Assembly (NCBI GenBank): GCA_016935195.1
Contig: JAFGRL010000184.1
Location: 1 to 64,000, forward strand
From: Sedimentisphaerales bacterium
GTDB taxonomy: Bacteria; Planctomycetota; Phycisphaerae; Sedimentisphaerales; Anaerobacaceae
Direction: 5' to 3'
DNA: 64,000 nt
Position numbers and translations under genes: made by a program. The first letter of the stretch is position 1. Every line of letters starts with the position of its first letter. A model generated the notes under the pieces. It was not told where the DNA came from, did not search any database, and was given only the letters and a program-made list of their open reading frames with translations. Positions 33,138-42,849 of this stretch are shown here, one piece after another.

Positions 33138-34138
33138 GAGAGCTTAAGATTGGAATAATTGGTTGTGGCGCGGTTGCTAAGTACCTCTATTTGCCAGCCG
33201 TTTCCGCTTGTTCATTTGCCAAAGTCGAAGCGTTGGTAGATAAGAATATATCTCGCGCAGAAGCTCTGGCAAAGAAGTTCAGTGCGGGGTATGTAGCCGG
33301 CGACTATAGCGAAGTTTTTAACAGGGTAGAGGCCGTAATCATTGCGTTGCCTCACTTCCTGCATGCCCCTGTATCCATAGACTTTCTCAAACGAGGTATT
33401 CATGTTCTTGTAGAAAAGCCGATGGCCATGACCGTCGAACAGTGTGATGACATGATAGAGGCAGCGGATTTGACAGGCAGTGTTCTCGCCGTTGGACTTG
33501 TTAGACGTTTTTATAATACTTCCAGATTTGTCAAGCAGATAATCGACGAAGGCTGGCTTGGACGGATACAATCGTTTGATTTCAGGGAAGGCTCTATTTA
33601 CAACTGGCCGGTAGCGTCTGACTTTTTCTTTAAAAAGGATAGCGGTGGAGGGCTTCTTGCCGACACCGGTGCCCACACGTTGGACATGTTGCTTTGGTGG
33701 CTGGGGGACTATGAAGCTCTCGAATACTATGATGACTCCTTTGGGGGAGTAGAAGCAAACTGCGAGTTGCACTTAAGTCTTAAAAGCGGTGCCCGAGGGA
33801 TTGTCGAGTTAAGCCGGGTGCGCAACCTTAGAAACACATATCGATTGAATGGAGATAAGGCTTCACTGGAACTTGGGCTCGATTTCAATTCAACCATTTG
33901 CTTAAAACCAAATAACGGGTATGGTCTGGAAGGGAAGATTAATTCATCAGAGTCTACAAGTGGAAGCTTCCTGGATATCGTGTGCCAGCAGTTGCAGGAT
34001 TTTGCCACCGCTGTTCGAGAAAATCGCAAGCCTTTCGTCAAGGCCACCGATGCTAAAAAGTCCGTAGCTTTAATTGAAGATTGTTACTGGAAACGCCTAA
34101 GGTTGAACCAGCCTTGGCTAACGGCGGCATGCGATTAG
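33134..34138 (+). CDS. Gfo/Idh/MocA-family sugar oxidoreductase
   Basis: A 334-residue NAD(P)-dependent dehydrogenase. IGIIGCGAVAKYLYLPAV is the dinucleotide-binding start, VLVEKPMAMTVEQCDDMIEA carries the catalytic-site EKP motif and ADTGAHTLDMLLWWLG supplies the active-site histidine. Family members oxidise UDP-GlcNAc-derived and other sugars at C2 or C3. The start is TTG 33134, overlapping the wzt stop. With the SDR and the DegT aminotransferase it could feed amino-sugar synthesis. Confidence 0.85.
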   Translation: MRELKIGIIGCGAVAKYLYLPAVSACSFAKVEALVDKNISRAEALAKKFSAGYVAGDYSEVFNRVEAVIIALPHFLHAPVSIDFLKRGIHVLVEKPMAMTVEQCDDMIEAADLTGSVLAVGLVRRFYNTSRFVKQIIDEGWLGRIQSFDFREGSIYNWPVASDFFFKKDSGGGLLADTGAHTLDMLLWWLGDYEALEYYDDSFGGVEANCELHLSLKSGARGIVELSRVRNLRNTYRLNGDKASLELGLDFNSTICLKPNNGYGLEGKINSSESTSGSFLDIVCQQLQDFATAVRENRKPFVKATDAKKSVALIEDCYWKRLRLNQPWLTAACD

Positions 34139-34145
34139 GACACAC

Positions 34146-35339
34146 ATGAAGGACCTCAATTTCGAAAATAAACGTGTTCTTGTGACCGGTGGGACGGGTT
34201 TCATCGGGGGCAGACTCGTCGAGAGACTTGTTCTCGATTGTAACGCAACGGTCAGGGTATTAGTCCGTGACTTTGCCAGAGCGTCATGGATCGCACGTTT
34301 TCCTGTTGAGATGATTAAGGGCGACGTTGCTCAATTCGACGATGTTGCTGATGCATTGAAGAATTGTCAGTACGTTTTCCACTGTGCCTACGGGAACCGA
34401 GGTAATGATTTGTCGCGGCGAATGGTCAATGTAGAAGGGACCAGGAACATAATGAAAGCTTCCCTGGACACAGGCGTTGAACGAGTTGTTCATGTAAGCA
34501 CTGTGGCCGTTTATGGAAACGCACTAGACACATATTTAGATGAAGAATCTCCTTGTAGGTACTCGGGAGATGAATATTCTGATACAAAGCTGGATGGAGA
34601 TAAGGTTGCGTTGGAATTTTCCAGTCGGGGCCTGCCCGTTGTGATTGCACGACCGACGGTGGTGTATGGTCCTTGGGCGCCGATATGGACAGTTGGGATT
34701 CTTAATCAACTAAAAGAAGGCAGGGTGGTAGTAGGCGATGGAGAAGGCTTGTGTAATGCCGTGTACGTGGATGACGTTGTGAACGCACTACTGTTATCGG
34801 CATTCGAGGAAAAAGCTGTCGGAGAAGTGTTTCTGATTTCCGGAGAAGAACCTGTGAAATGGAAAGATTTCTACGGTGCCTACGAATGTATGTTGAGCAC
34901 AGATTCGGTAGTTTGCATGAGCCAGGCTGAGTTGAATGAATGTCTACAGAAACAGAAGCGGGCTAAACGCACTATAAATCGCGTTCGCAAGGCCTTGCAG
35001 GATAAGCCCAGGAGAAAACAACTGCTTCAAGAAATCCCCCCTCTTGCAAAATTGCATCAGTTTACAAAATTCGTGTTGCCCAGATTTGTCTGGACAAGTC
35101 TAAAAAGACTGATGATAGGAAAGGATTCGTGTAATGATCGCCCTGGTTCCTCAGAGACGGGTTTGAAGAAAGATGGGTCTTTGCTACTGCCAAGTGAAGA
35201 ACTCGTGAACCTATTCTGCAGTAAAATACATGTGCGAATAGACAAAGCAAAGCGGACATTAAACTATCGTCCTGAATTTGATCTTGAGCGAGGTATGGAA
35301 CTAACACGCCAGTGGGCGAAGTGGGCTAATTTGTTGTAG
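34146..35339 (+). CDS. Extended SDR: NAD-dependent epimerase/dehydratase
   Basis: A 397-residue extended short-chain dehydrogenase. VLVTGGTGFIGGRL is the NAD-binding motif and YSDTK (near residue 140) is the catalytic YxxxK. Between about residues 255 and 360 it carries a basic helical insertion (KQKRAKRTINRVRKALQDKPRRK) that common epimerases lack; this segment may mediate membrane association or oligomerisation. An AGGA ribosome binding site precedes ATG 34146. The substrate is unknown, but a nucleotide sugar is likely from context. Confidence 0.82.
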   Translation: MKDLNFENKRVLVTGGTGFIGGRLVERLVLDCNATVRVLVRDFARASWIARFPVEMIKGDVAQFDDVADALKNCQYVFHCAYGNRGNDLSRRMVNVEGTRNIMKASLDTGVERVVHVSTVAVYGNALDTYLDEESPCRYSGDEYSDTKLDGDKVALEFSSRGLPVVIARPTVVYGPWAPIWTVGILNQLKEGRVVVGDGEGLCNAVYVDDVVNALLLSAFEEKAVGEVFLISGEEPVKWKDFYGAYECMLSTDSVVCMSQAELNECLQKQKRAKRTINRVRKALQDKPRRKQLLQEIPPLAKLHQFTKFVLPRFVWTSLKRLMIGKDSCNDRPGSSETGLKKDGSLLLPSEELVNLFCSKIHVRIDKAKRTLNYRPEFDLERGMELTRQWAKWANLL

Positions 35340-35364
35340 GAATTGTCTTTATTATTCACATTAG

Positions 35365-36699
35365 TTGCTGTCGAACATGCCTTCACGCAAAAAAGTCAAT
35401 ATTTTGTTTGTATCTCATGCAGCCGGGTTGAGCGGTTCAGAGAAGTGTTTGCTTGCATTACTAAAGGGGTTAGACAAAGATAAGTTCGAGCCTTTGGCTT
35501 TGTTGCCCGAGGATGGGCAACTAAAACAGAAGCTTGAGGAACTGAGAATTAAGACCTTTGTATACCCTGTCGAGCGATGGATAGCCTACTCTTTGGAACA
35601 TAGCAAGCGACACTTCAAAAAGGTTTTCGGCGGTCTTCCGAGGCGCGTGCGTTTTCTCTCTAAGCTTATAAGAAAAGAAAAAATCGATGTGGTTTATTCT
35701 AACTCGATAATAGTAATAGATGATGCCATTGCTGCGAAGATAAATGGTGTTCCACATATCCGTCATATACACAATTTCCTTGTTGATAACCCGTATTTGA
35801 GACCTTACCTTCCCATGCCTTTAACTTCTGTTTTGCTTAAGACCCTCTCCTCTGAAATAATTGCGGTTTCCGATGCTGTTAAAAGAAACTTCAATTTTAA
35901 AAGACTTCGTCATTACGATAGGAAAGTGAAGGTAGTCCACAACGGCATTGATGTAGATGAGTTTACCGCAGGTATAGCGGCGTGCAAAGAAGAAGACTTG
36001 CGCACAGAACTCGGATTGAGGCGTGAAACAAGAATCGTTACTTCTGTTGGAAGGTATCAGGAGGAAAAAGGTATAAGAGAATTCATTCAGGCTGCGAAGA
36101 CAGTGACAGCTGTTGTTGAAAACGTTATGTTTGTTCTGGTTGGCTATAAATATCAAAGGACCTTTGACGAGTTTAAAAAGTTGGCAGTAGAGCTTGGATT
36201 GCAGGAGAGTATCCGCTTCTTGGAATTTCGTGAGAATATATTTCCGGTGTATAAATCTACGGACCTGCTTGTTTCGGCATCCTGGATTGAGGCCTGTCCT
36301 CTTAACATTATCGAGGCGATGGCTGCGGGCAAGCCTGTTGTTGCTACGAGGTGTGGGGGCTCAGAGGAATTGGTTGTTGATGGTGAAACAGGATTTCTGG
36401 TTTCTCCTAAGTCGCCTCATGATTTGGCAATTGCTATTACAAATATCCTTCAAGATCCCCGTTGTGGTGAGCAAATGGGCAAACTCGGTTGCCAGCGTGC
36501 TTCAAGGCTGTTTGATTCTAGAAGATACGTCTCATCTGTGGAAGAGGTTCTTGATAAAGCAATAGAGGAAAAAGGCCTTTGCTTCAATATGACAGAGTTA
36601 GCCGAAGTGTCACGTGCATTTTTTGAATGTCTTCCGCAAATGAGCCGGACAGCTATGAGGCTGGCGTCAAGGAAACTGCTCAATGCAATGAAAGGCTGA
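35365..36699 (+). CDS. Family 4 glycosyltransferase
   Basis: A 444-residue GT-B enzyme. The N terminus reads ILFVSHAAGLSGSEKCLLALLKGL (acceptor-side Rossmann fold with a GS loop). The C-terminal donor domain has TSVGRYQEEKGIREFI, the conserved EAMAAGKPVVATRCGGSEELV segment and SPxSPxDLA-like terminal helices. It is a retaining sugar transferase probably extending the cluster's glycan. TTG 35365 and ATG 35377 are both possible starts; neither has a clear ribosome binding site. Confidence 0.9.
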   Translation: MLSNMPSRKKVNILFVSHAAGLSGSEKCLLALLKGLDKDKFEPLALLPEDGQLKQKLEELRIKTFVYPVERWIAYSLEHSKRHFKKVFGGLPRRVRFLSKLIRKEKIDVVYSNSIIVIDDAIAAKINGVPHIRHIHNFLVDNPYLRPYLPMPLTSVLLKTLSSEIIAVSDAVKRNFNFKRLRHYDRKVKVVHNGIDVDEFTAGIAACKEEDLRTELGLRRETRIVTSVGRYQEEKGIREFIQAAKTVTAVVENVMFVLVGYKYQRTFDEFKKLAVELGLQESIRFLEFRENIFPVYKSTDLLVSASWIEACPLNIIEAMAAGKPVVATRCGGSEELVVDGETGFLVSPKSPHDLAIAITNILQDPRCGEQMGKLGCQRASRLFDSRRYVSSVEEVLDKAIEEKGLCFNMTELAEVSRAFFECLPQMSRTAMRLASRKLLNAMKG

Positions 36700-36744
36700 A
36701 CACAAAAGTCGGAGGGCGATATTTTCGAAACGGAGTTTAGCTGC

Positions 36745-37803
36745 ATGGTTTCAAAATCACAGACAAATAGCCCAAAGGTGTCAGCTGTCATTGTTAATTG
36801 GAACAGTGTAGACACTACTGTTGATTGCCTCAATTCACTCAAGGAAATCGACTACCCTAATTGCGAAGTGATAGTTGTCGACAATGCTTCCCCAGACGAC
36901 TCGGCAGACGTAATTGAAAAGTCTTTTCCTGAAGTAACGGTATTAAGAAGCCAGAAGAATTTAGGGTGGGGTGGCGGCACAAATCTTGGATTAAAACACG
37001 CACTGGCTAATGAGACCAAGTACATTTGGCTTCTTAATAACGATCTTGTTGTCGAACCTGATACGTTAAGCAAGCTTGTGCGTGTTGCTGAAAAGGGCCC
37101 GGATGCCGCTCTGGTAAGTCCGGTTCTCTATTTCTATTCTACGCGTTCTAAAATCCAGCATTGCGGTTCAATCTTCGATTGGAAAGGTTATTCCATCAGA
37201 CACCTTAACAATCCTGATGAGACAGAATCAGTGAATAAGCAGGACTTTTGGCTTTGGTGTACAGCTATCCTAATAAAGCGTGAAGTTGTTGAAACGGTAG
37301 GCTATTTTGACGAGAAATATTTTATTTACTTTGACGATATGGATTACTCCGCAAGAGCTATTAGCATAGGATATCACCATAAACTCCAGCCAACTGCAAA
37401 AGTGTACCACAGAAGCCATTCGGTAGATTTGGGTGGCTTACAAAAGGCGCCGCTTCATTATTTTTACTATATGACCAGGAATGAGTACTGGTTCTGGAAA
37501 AAGAAGGTCAGCGGACTTAGAAAGTTTCTGTTGATACGGACATATTTGGCGAGTGTGATAAGAAAACTGGCATTCTATAAAAAGCAGGCGTGGAACGACA
37601 TTATTGACGCATGCCTTGACGGTCTCTACTGCAGTTTTCGCGGCATCGGCGGTGAATGGGACAAAAGTATAAAGATGCCCGGAATTCTCAAGAAGCTTAT
37701 TATGTGGCGCCCATATTTTTGGGTGAGACTTTTCGAGTTGAATACTAGGAGGGTCTGTGACCGTCTTCTTGGAAGAAAAAAACTTACTGCACCCAAAATG
37801 TAA
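36745..37803 (+). CDS. Family 2 glycosyltransferase, rhamnosyltransferase-like
   Basis: A 352-residue GT-A enzyme. VSAVIVNWNSVDTTVDCL, VIVVDNASPDDSADVI and the metal-binding LLNNDLVVEPD (about residue 95-105) mark the WcaA/GT2 family. FDEKYFIYFDDMDYSARAI (about 190-207) is the acceptor-helix motif. CGGAG upstream of ATG 36745 is a usable ribosome binding site. Homologues of this type often add rhamnose or galactofuranose. Confidence 0.9.
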   Translation: MVSKSQTNSPKVSAVIVNWNSVDTTVDCLNSLKEIDYPNCEVIVVDNASPDDSADVIEKSFPEVTVLRSQKNLGWGGGTNLGLKHALANETKYIWLLNNDLVVEPDTLSKLVRVAEKGPDAALVSPVLYFYSTRSKIQHCGSIFDWKGYSIRHLNNPDETESVNKQDFWLWCTAILIKREVVETVGYFDEKYFIYFDDMDYSARAISIGYHHKLQPTAKVYHRSHSVDLGGLQKAPLHYFYYMTRNEYWFWKKKVSGLRKFLLIRTYLASVIRKLAFYKKQAWNDIIDACLDGLYCSFRGIGGEWDKSIKMPGILKKLIMWRPYFWVRLFELNTRRVCDRLLGRKKLTAPKM

Positions 37804-37866
37804 GGACATGAATCACTACGTATTTCTGAATGCTTCGAATGGAGCTTTTACAAAAACGTTTTTACT

Positions 37867-39111
37867 ATGCGTCATTTGACGGTTAACATGAAACACCATG
37901 TTTTTTTGACAAATGTTCCTCCGGAATGCGATTGGGGAGGATGTGAGCGACAGCTTCTGGATTACTTAAGTGAAGTAGATTATACCCGCACCAAAGTGTC
38001 ATTGGTTGCTACGAAAGATGTATTCTCTGAAAGATTCGAGCGACTGGGACTGCCCGTTGAGGTTTTGCAGATCCCATTTGTCCTTGAAGGTCGATTTCCA
38101 CAAAGATTTCGTAAGATGTTTGCTTTCTTAAAATCTCTTAAACCCAGCCATGTAGTCTACGTCCATAATTATTTCCTAACATTCAAATGCGCCGACTTTC
38201 TTGCGGGATTTATTGCAACACGTGGAAACACTTTTTCGGTCGAAGTTCTTGGTGCACCTGCTCCTCGTGAGAAGCGCGATGGGCGGTATTTCGGAATAAT
38301 CCCTATCATTGACTGGCGGTGGTGGAGGAGAATGATACCAATTATTCTTAGAGGTTGGCTTTGTAGAAGAATTTTAGTGGTTAGTCACGAAGTAAAAGAA
38401 AGAATAGCAAAGTTATATCATTATCCCAAAAAGAGAATGCAGGTTGTGTACCACGGCGTAGATTTGGAGGAGTTTTCTCCAGATGCAGACATTAGGTGTG
38501 CTATGAGAAACGCTCTGGATATTCCTGAAAATGATACAGTTATCATCAGCGCAGCTCGATTATCGACACAAAAGTGTCTGCACAGACTGATCAATGCTTT
38601 TGATTCAATATCAAAGGAGCACAAGAATTGTTGGCTGTTGTTGCTTGGTGACGGGCCGTTGCGAAGTGACCTGGAAAAATTAGCAAATCAGAAACCATCA
38701 AAAGAGAGGATTAAGTTCCTGGGATTTCGGGAGAATGTGGCGGATTTTCTTAGAACCAGCGATATTTTTGTTTTGCCTTCTGATATGGAAGGATTGGCAA
38801 TTTGTATGGAAGCTGCAATGGCGACTGAACTCGCATGCGTAGTGACCAAAACGCCTGGCGCCACAGAGGTTATAAGAGACGGGGTCAACGGCTTCTTTGT
38901 GGAACGCAGTGAACGTGGCGTATTAGAGGGGTTGGTTAAAGTTTTGTCTTTAAGCCAGGAACAGCGTGAGAAAGTATCCCGCCAAGCCCGTGAGTTTGTA
39001 AAGGAAAACCTGAATTCAAAGAATGGGGTACAAAAGGCATTAGGAATTCTGGAGATGGATAGCAAGACGGAATTAAACGATAAGCTCAGCAGCAGCTTAT
39101 TGGCCTCATAA
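37867..39111 (+). CDS. Family 4 glycosyltransferase
   Basis: A 414-residue GT-B enzyme. It has a WGGCERQLLDYLSEVD start, typical of GT4 enzymes in EPS loci, and a donor domain with IISAARLSTQKCLHRLINAF and SDIFVLPSDMEGLAICMEAAMATELACVVT, followed by GATEVIRDGVNGFFV. The position fits glycan chain elongation. An internal ATG at 37888 is also possible as start. Confidence 0.9.
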   Translation: MRHLTVNMKHHVFLTNVPPECDWGGCERQLLDYLSEVDYTRTKVSLVATKDVFSERFERLGLPVEVLQIPFVLEGRFPQRFRKMFAFLKSLKPSHVVYVHNYFLTFKCADFLAGFIATRGNTFSVEVLGAPAPREKRDGRYFGIIPIIDWRWWRRMIPIILRGWLCRRILVVSHEVKERIAKLYHYPKKRMQVVYHGVDLEEFSPDADIRCAMRNALDIPENDTVIISAARLSTQKCLHRLINAFDSISKEHKNCWLLLLGDGPLRSDLEKLANQKPSKERIKFLGFRENVADFLRTSDIFVLPSDMEGLAICMEAAMATELACVVTKTPGATEVIRDGVNGFFVERSERGVLEGLVKVLSLSQEQREKVSRQAREFVKENLNSKNGVQKALGILEMDSKTELNDKLSSSLLAS

Positions 39112-39133
39112 TAAACTAATCCGCGCCTAAGAT

Positions 39134-40372
39134 ATGGAACGCGATATGAAAAGCAAACAGCCTGAAATTATCACTGATAATAGCGGCCAAGCAACGGACA
39201 AAAGGAAACGTAAAGTTCGTGACAGTTTTCTGATATTTGGCAGCCCATTGATAGAACAGGCGGAGATAGACGAAGTTATTGCGACTTTGCGTTCAGGCTG
39301 GATTTCGACAGGTCCGAGGACAGCAAAATTTGAAGAGCTTTTCGCAGCTTACATAGGCTCAAAACATGCGCTGGCATTGAACTCCTGCAGTGCTGCTCTT
39401 CATGTGTCTCTACTCGTTAGCGGCGTTAAGCCGGGAGATGAAGTGATAACAAGCCCCATGACTTTCGCTGCAACTGGAAATGCCATAATTCACGTCGGTG
39501 CAAAGCCGGTTCTTGTGGATATCGAACTTCCATCGATGAACATCAATCCCGATTTGATCGAGGAAAAAATCACCGCCAAGACGAAAGCGATCATTCCAGT
39601 TCATTTTGCTGGCAGGCCCTGCAGGATGGATAGAATAATGTCCATAGCGAAAAAACACAATCTCGTGGTTATTGAAGATGCAGCACATGCTATCGAGGCG
39701 CGGTACAACGGCAAAAAGATTGGCACCATTGGAAACTTGACCTGTTTTAGTTTCTACGTAACAAAGAATATTGTAACAGGTGAAGGTGGGATGGTTACTA
39801 CAGATAATGACGAATTTGCTGAGAAGATACAAACGTATGCCCTTCACGGCTTAAGTATGGGAGCCTGGAAAAGGTACTCAGATGAGGGCTTCAAGCATTA
39901 CGAAGTGGTAATACCTGGTTACAAATACAATATGATGGATATTCAGGCGGCAATAGGCATTCACCAACTGCCAAGAGTGGAAAGATATCTTAGGAGACGA
40001 GAAGAGGTTTGGAAACGATATGACCAGGCGTTTGAGGGTTTGCCGGCTAAGATCCCTGCACCACCTGAACCTAACACAAAACATGCTCGTCATCTTTATA
40101 CGCTTCTGTTGGATAAGCCCAGGATTGACAGGGATGACTTTCAGCAGGCGCTATACAGAAGAAATATCGGAACAGGCATCCACTTCATCGCTTTGCATTT
40201 ACACCCTTATTATCAACAGGAGTTTGCATACAAAAGAGGCGATTTCCCCAATGCAGAGTATGTTTCAGATAGAACTATCTCTCTGCCGCTCTCAGCCAAA
40301 TTAAGCGACGAGGACGTAGAGGATGTCATAGAAACGGTCTGCACCTGTGCCAAAGAAAAAAATGCTCGTTAA
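39134..40372 (+). CDS. DegT/DnrJ/EryC1/StrS aminotransferase
   Basis: A 412-residue PLP-dependent sugar aminotransferase. Pocket residues are visible: SCSAALHVSLL (about 84-94), EDAAHAI around D182, SFYVTKNIVTGEGGM with the PLP lysine K211, and HYEVVIPGYKYNMMDIQAAIG. It turns a keto nucleotide sugar into an amino sugar. The SDR and Gfo/Idh genes upstream could make its substrate, and the later GNAT or other enzymes may acylate the product. The 30-residue basic N terminus is longer than usual. Confidence 0.9.
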   Translation: MERDMKSKQPEIITDNSGQATDKRKRKVRDSFLIFGSPLIEQAEIDEVIATLRSGWISTGPRTAKFEELFAAYIGSKHALALNSCSAALHVSLLVSGVKPGDEVITSPMTFAATGNAIIHVGAKPVLVDIELPSMNINPDLIEEKITAKTKAIIPVHFAGRPCRMDRIMSIAKKHNLVVIEDAAHAIEARYNGKKIGTIGNLTCFSFYVTKNIVTGEGGMVTTDNDEFAEKIQTYALHGLSMGAWKRYSDEGFKHYEVVIPGYKYNMMDIQAAIGIHQLPRVERYLRRREEVWKRYDQAFEGLPAKIPAPPEPNTKHARHLYTLLLDKPRIDRDDFQQALYRRNIGTGIHFIALHLHPYYQQEFAYKRGDFPNAEYVSDRTISLPLSAKLSDEDVEDVIETVCTCAKEKNAR

Positions 40373-40460
40373 ACCTTTACAACCAGGATGCGTCCTACGT
40401 TTTAAAACTGCCTTAGAACAAGTAATGAGTTTTTGAGTGTTTGTTGAACGTTTATAAGCA

Positions 40461-41519
40461 ATGTCTGAGAATAATAGTTACAAACTAAATTTTGTGTTTC
40501 ACCGGTTCAAGCATCATTCGTCGCACTCCGGTTATGATTGTCTGGTGCGCTATGCAGATGCCAATCATATCAATTCTGATTTGTCACCATTAGCCTCCGC
40601 AGCACTCCAAAAGGCACTAAAATTGGCATTGAAAAATGCAGATGTCGGAGCTTACAACCAGCACCGGCTATTTGGTGAAATAAAGGTAAGTCTAAAGCTC
40701 TTAGGTTTAAATGGGAACAGAGAGATCTTTCATTTCCTGTATGGCGAAGATGCTTATTGTTATTCTGGTTTTGTGCCAAGAGGCAAGGGTAAGAAAATTA
40801 TCGCGACTTTTCATCAGCCTCAGCCACATTTCGAGAGATCTATCCGCAGGAGAAATCATCTCAAAAGACTTGACAAAATTGTGACCGTATCTCGAGACCG
40901 TTTGACATACTTCTCCGAGTTCGTAGAGAAAGATAAGGTGTGCTTTATTCCGCACGGTATCGATACTGATTTTTTTGTACCGGTAAAGGAAGACAAAGAA
41001 CAGGGCTCTTACGCATGCCTTTTTGTTGGGCATTGGCTAAGAGATTTTGAAACTCTAAAAGACGTTATTGAAATAGTAACTGCAAAAAATAAGGATATAG
41101 AATTTATAATCGTAACGACGCAAAGGGACCTTAAACATCTCACAAATGTATCCAATGCAGATATCCGCATTGGAATTCCCGAAGATGAATTGTTGGATCA
41201 CTACCAAAGCTCATCTCTGCTTGTGCTGCCCCTGGTAGATTGCACAGCCAACAATTCCATTTTAGAAGGATTAGCATGTGGACTTCCAATTGTGACTACA
41301 GATGTTGGCGGAATTAGGGATTATGTGGATGACAATTGTGCTGTGTTAGTCCCGCCAAAGGCACCGGAAATCATGGCAGAAAAAGTCCTGGAGCTTATAG
41401 AGAATAAGCCTCTAAGAAAAACTATGGGTGAGAACGCGAGAAAAAAGGCTTTGGAATTTAGTTGGCCGTTAGTAGCTCAGAAATTCGAAAAGCTGTATCT
41501 TGATTTGTTTTCCGAGTAA
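40461..41519 (+). CDS. Family 4 glycosyltransferase
   Basis: A 352-residue GT-B enzyme of shorter type, with FVFHRFKHHSSHSGYD at the start. TVSRDRLTYF and PHGIDTDFF give the interdomain linker, and the donor domain includes SSLLVLPLVDCTANNSILEGLACGLPIVTTDVGGIRDYV. The last acidic-Asn-Gly-type loop is conserved. It probably acts late in glycan assembly. ATG 40461 has no clear ribosome binding site. Confidence 0.87.
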   Translation: MSENNSYKLNFVFHRFKHHSSHSGYDCLVRYADANHINSDLSPLASAALQKALKLALKNADVGAYNQHRLFGEIKVSLKLLGLNGNREIFHFLYGEDAYCYSGFVPRGKGKKIIATFHQPQPHFERSIRRRNHLKRLDKIVTVSRDRLTYFSEFVEKDKVCFIPHGIDTDFFVPVKEDKEQGSYACLFVGHWLRDFETLKDVIEIVTAKNKDIEFIIVTTQRDLKHLTNVSNADIRIGIPEDELLDHYQSSSLLVLPLVDCTANNSILEGLACGLPIVTTDVGGIRDYVDDNCAVLVPPKAPEIMAEKVLELIENKPLRKTMGENARKKALEFSWPLVAQKFEKLYLDLFSE

Positions 41520-41579
41520 GGCCCAGATTCAATTGAACGTGTTAAGTTGGCCATTGGATACTATAAGCAGTGGTGTAAA

Positions 41580-42833
41580 ATGAGAATTGCTTTCCTGGTG
41601 AAATTTTTTCCCACATTGTCTGAGACTTTTATTCTTAACCAAATAACTGGTTTGATCGACCGTGGTCATGAGGTCGACATATTTGCGAGTTATCGAGGTG
41701 ATACGACAAATATGCACCCAGATGTACACAAGTACGAATTGCTGAAAAGAACCCATTATAGTATTTCAGTACCGAGCAATATCTTCATCCGTATATGCAA
41801 AGCTGCTTGCCTTACCGCTGCAGGAATCTGGAAAAAGCCCATTGCTATTGTGCGAGCCTTAAACTTCTTTAAATACGGCCGAGAAGCTGTGTCACTGAGG
41901 TTGTTGTACAAGGTTCTCGCGCACATTGACTCTAAACCATATGACATTATTCAATGTCATTTTGGACCAAAAGGAATCCTCGCTGCCGAACTTCGCGAAG
42001 TTGGTGCGATTACAGGCCGCATAGTAACCACATTCCACGGTTACGATGTCAGCCGGTACCTTTGCGATAGAGGTAACCAGGTCTATGACGGCCTCTTTCA
42101 CAAAGGGGATTTGTTTCTTGCAATCAGCGAACTTGGCAGTCGCAATCTTAGTGATTTAGGTTGTCCTATCCAAAAGCTGAAAATTCACCATATGGGTATC
42201 GACTCTCAAAGATTTGCATTCATGCCCAGAGATGTTCCTGCTGAGGCGGACATACTTATATTGACGGTAGCTCGTTTAGTGGAAAAAAAGGGTATCGAGT
42301 ATGGTATCCGCGCAATAGCAAAATTAAAGCAGCGATACCATCGTATTAAATACAAAATTATCGGTGACGGACCCTTAAGAAAACACCTACAGAAACTGGT
42401 GCAGGAACTTGGCTTGGAGAATACAGTTGAGCTTGTCGGATGGAGACTTCAAGACGAAATCATTAATGAGCTTCACAGCGCATGTATTCTATTGGCGCCG
42501 AGCATAACCGCCAGCAATGGCGACAAAGAAGGTGTTCCTGTTGTGATGATGGAAGCAATGGCTACAGGGTTGCCGGTAATTAGCACTTTGCACAGTGGGA
42601 TACCTGGTTTGGTCGAAGACGGCGTTTCCGGCTTTCTGGTTCCCGAGAGAGACACCGATGCATTAGCTGAAAAATTGGGCTACTTAATAGAGCATCCCGA
42701 TATTTGGAGTCGTATGGGCCGATCTGGGCGTGACCAGATCGAAGGCAATTATGATATTAACAAGCTTAACGACAAACTGGTCAGCATTTATCAGGGGTTA
42801 ATAGAAGACGATAGGGTACACCAGAACAACTGA
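41580..42833 (+). CDS. Family 4 glycosyltransferase, WcaL-like
   Basis: A 417-residue GT-B enzyme. I start it at ATG 41580 because MRIAFLVKFFPTLSETFIL is the usual N terminus of colanic-acid WcaL-type enzymes; the frame opens earlier at TTG 41547 with a non-conserved 11 residues. Landmarks are TTFHGYDVSRYL, ILTVARLVEKKGIEYGIRAI and the DKEGVPVVMMEAMATGLPVISTLHSGIPGLVEDG block. It transfers a sugar to the growing exopolysaccharide. Confidence 0.88.
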   Translation: MRIAFLVKFFPTLSETFILNQITGLIDRGHEVDIFASYRGDTTNMHPDVHKYELLKRTHYSISVPSNIFIRICKAACLTAAGIWKKPIAIVRALNFFKYGREAVSLRLLYKVLAHIDSKPYDIIQCHFGPKGILAAELREVGAITGRIVTTFHGYDVSRYLCDRGNQVYDGLFHKGDLFLAISELGSRNLSDLGCPIQKLKIHHMGIDSQRFAFMPRDVPAEADILILTVARLVEKKGIEYGIRAIAKLKQRYHRIKYKIIGDGPLRKHLQKLVQELGLENTVELVGWRLQDEIINELHSACILLAPSITASNGDKEGVPVVMMEAMATGLPVISTLHSGIPGLVEDGVSGFLVPERDTDALAEKLGYLIEHPDIWSRMGRSGRDQIEGNYDINKLNDKLVSIYQGLIEDDRVHQNN

Positions 42834-42849
42834 AGGTGCTTAACAGGAA

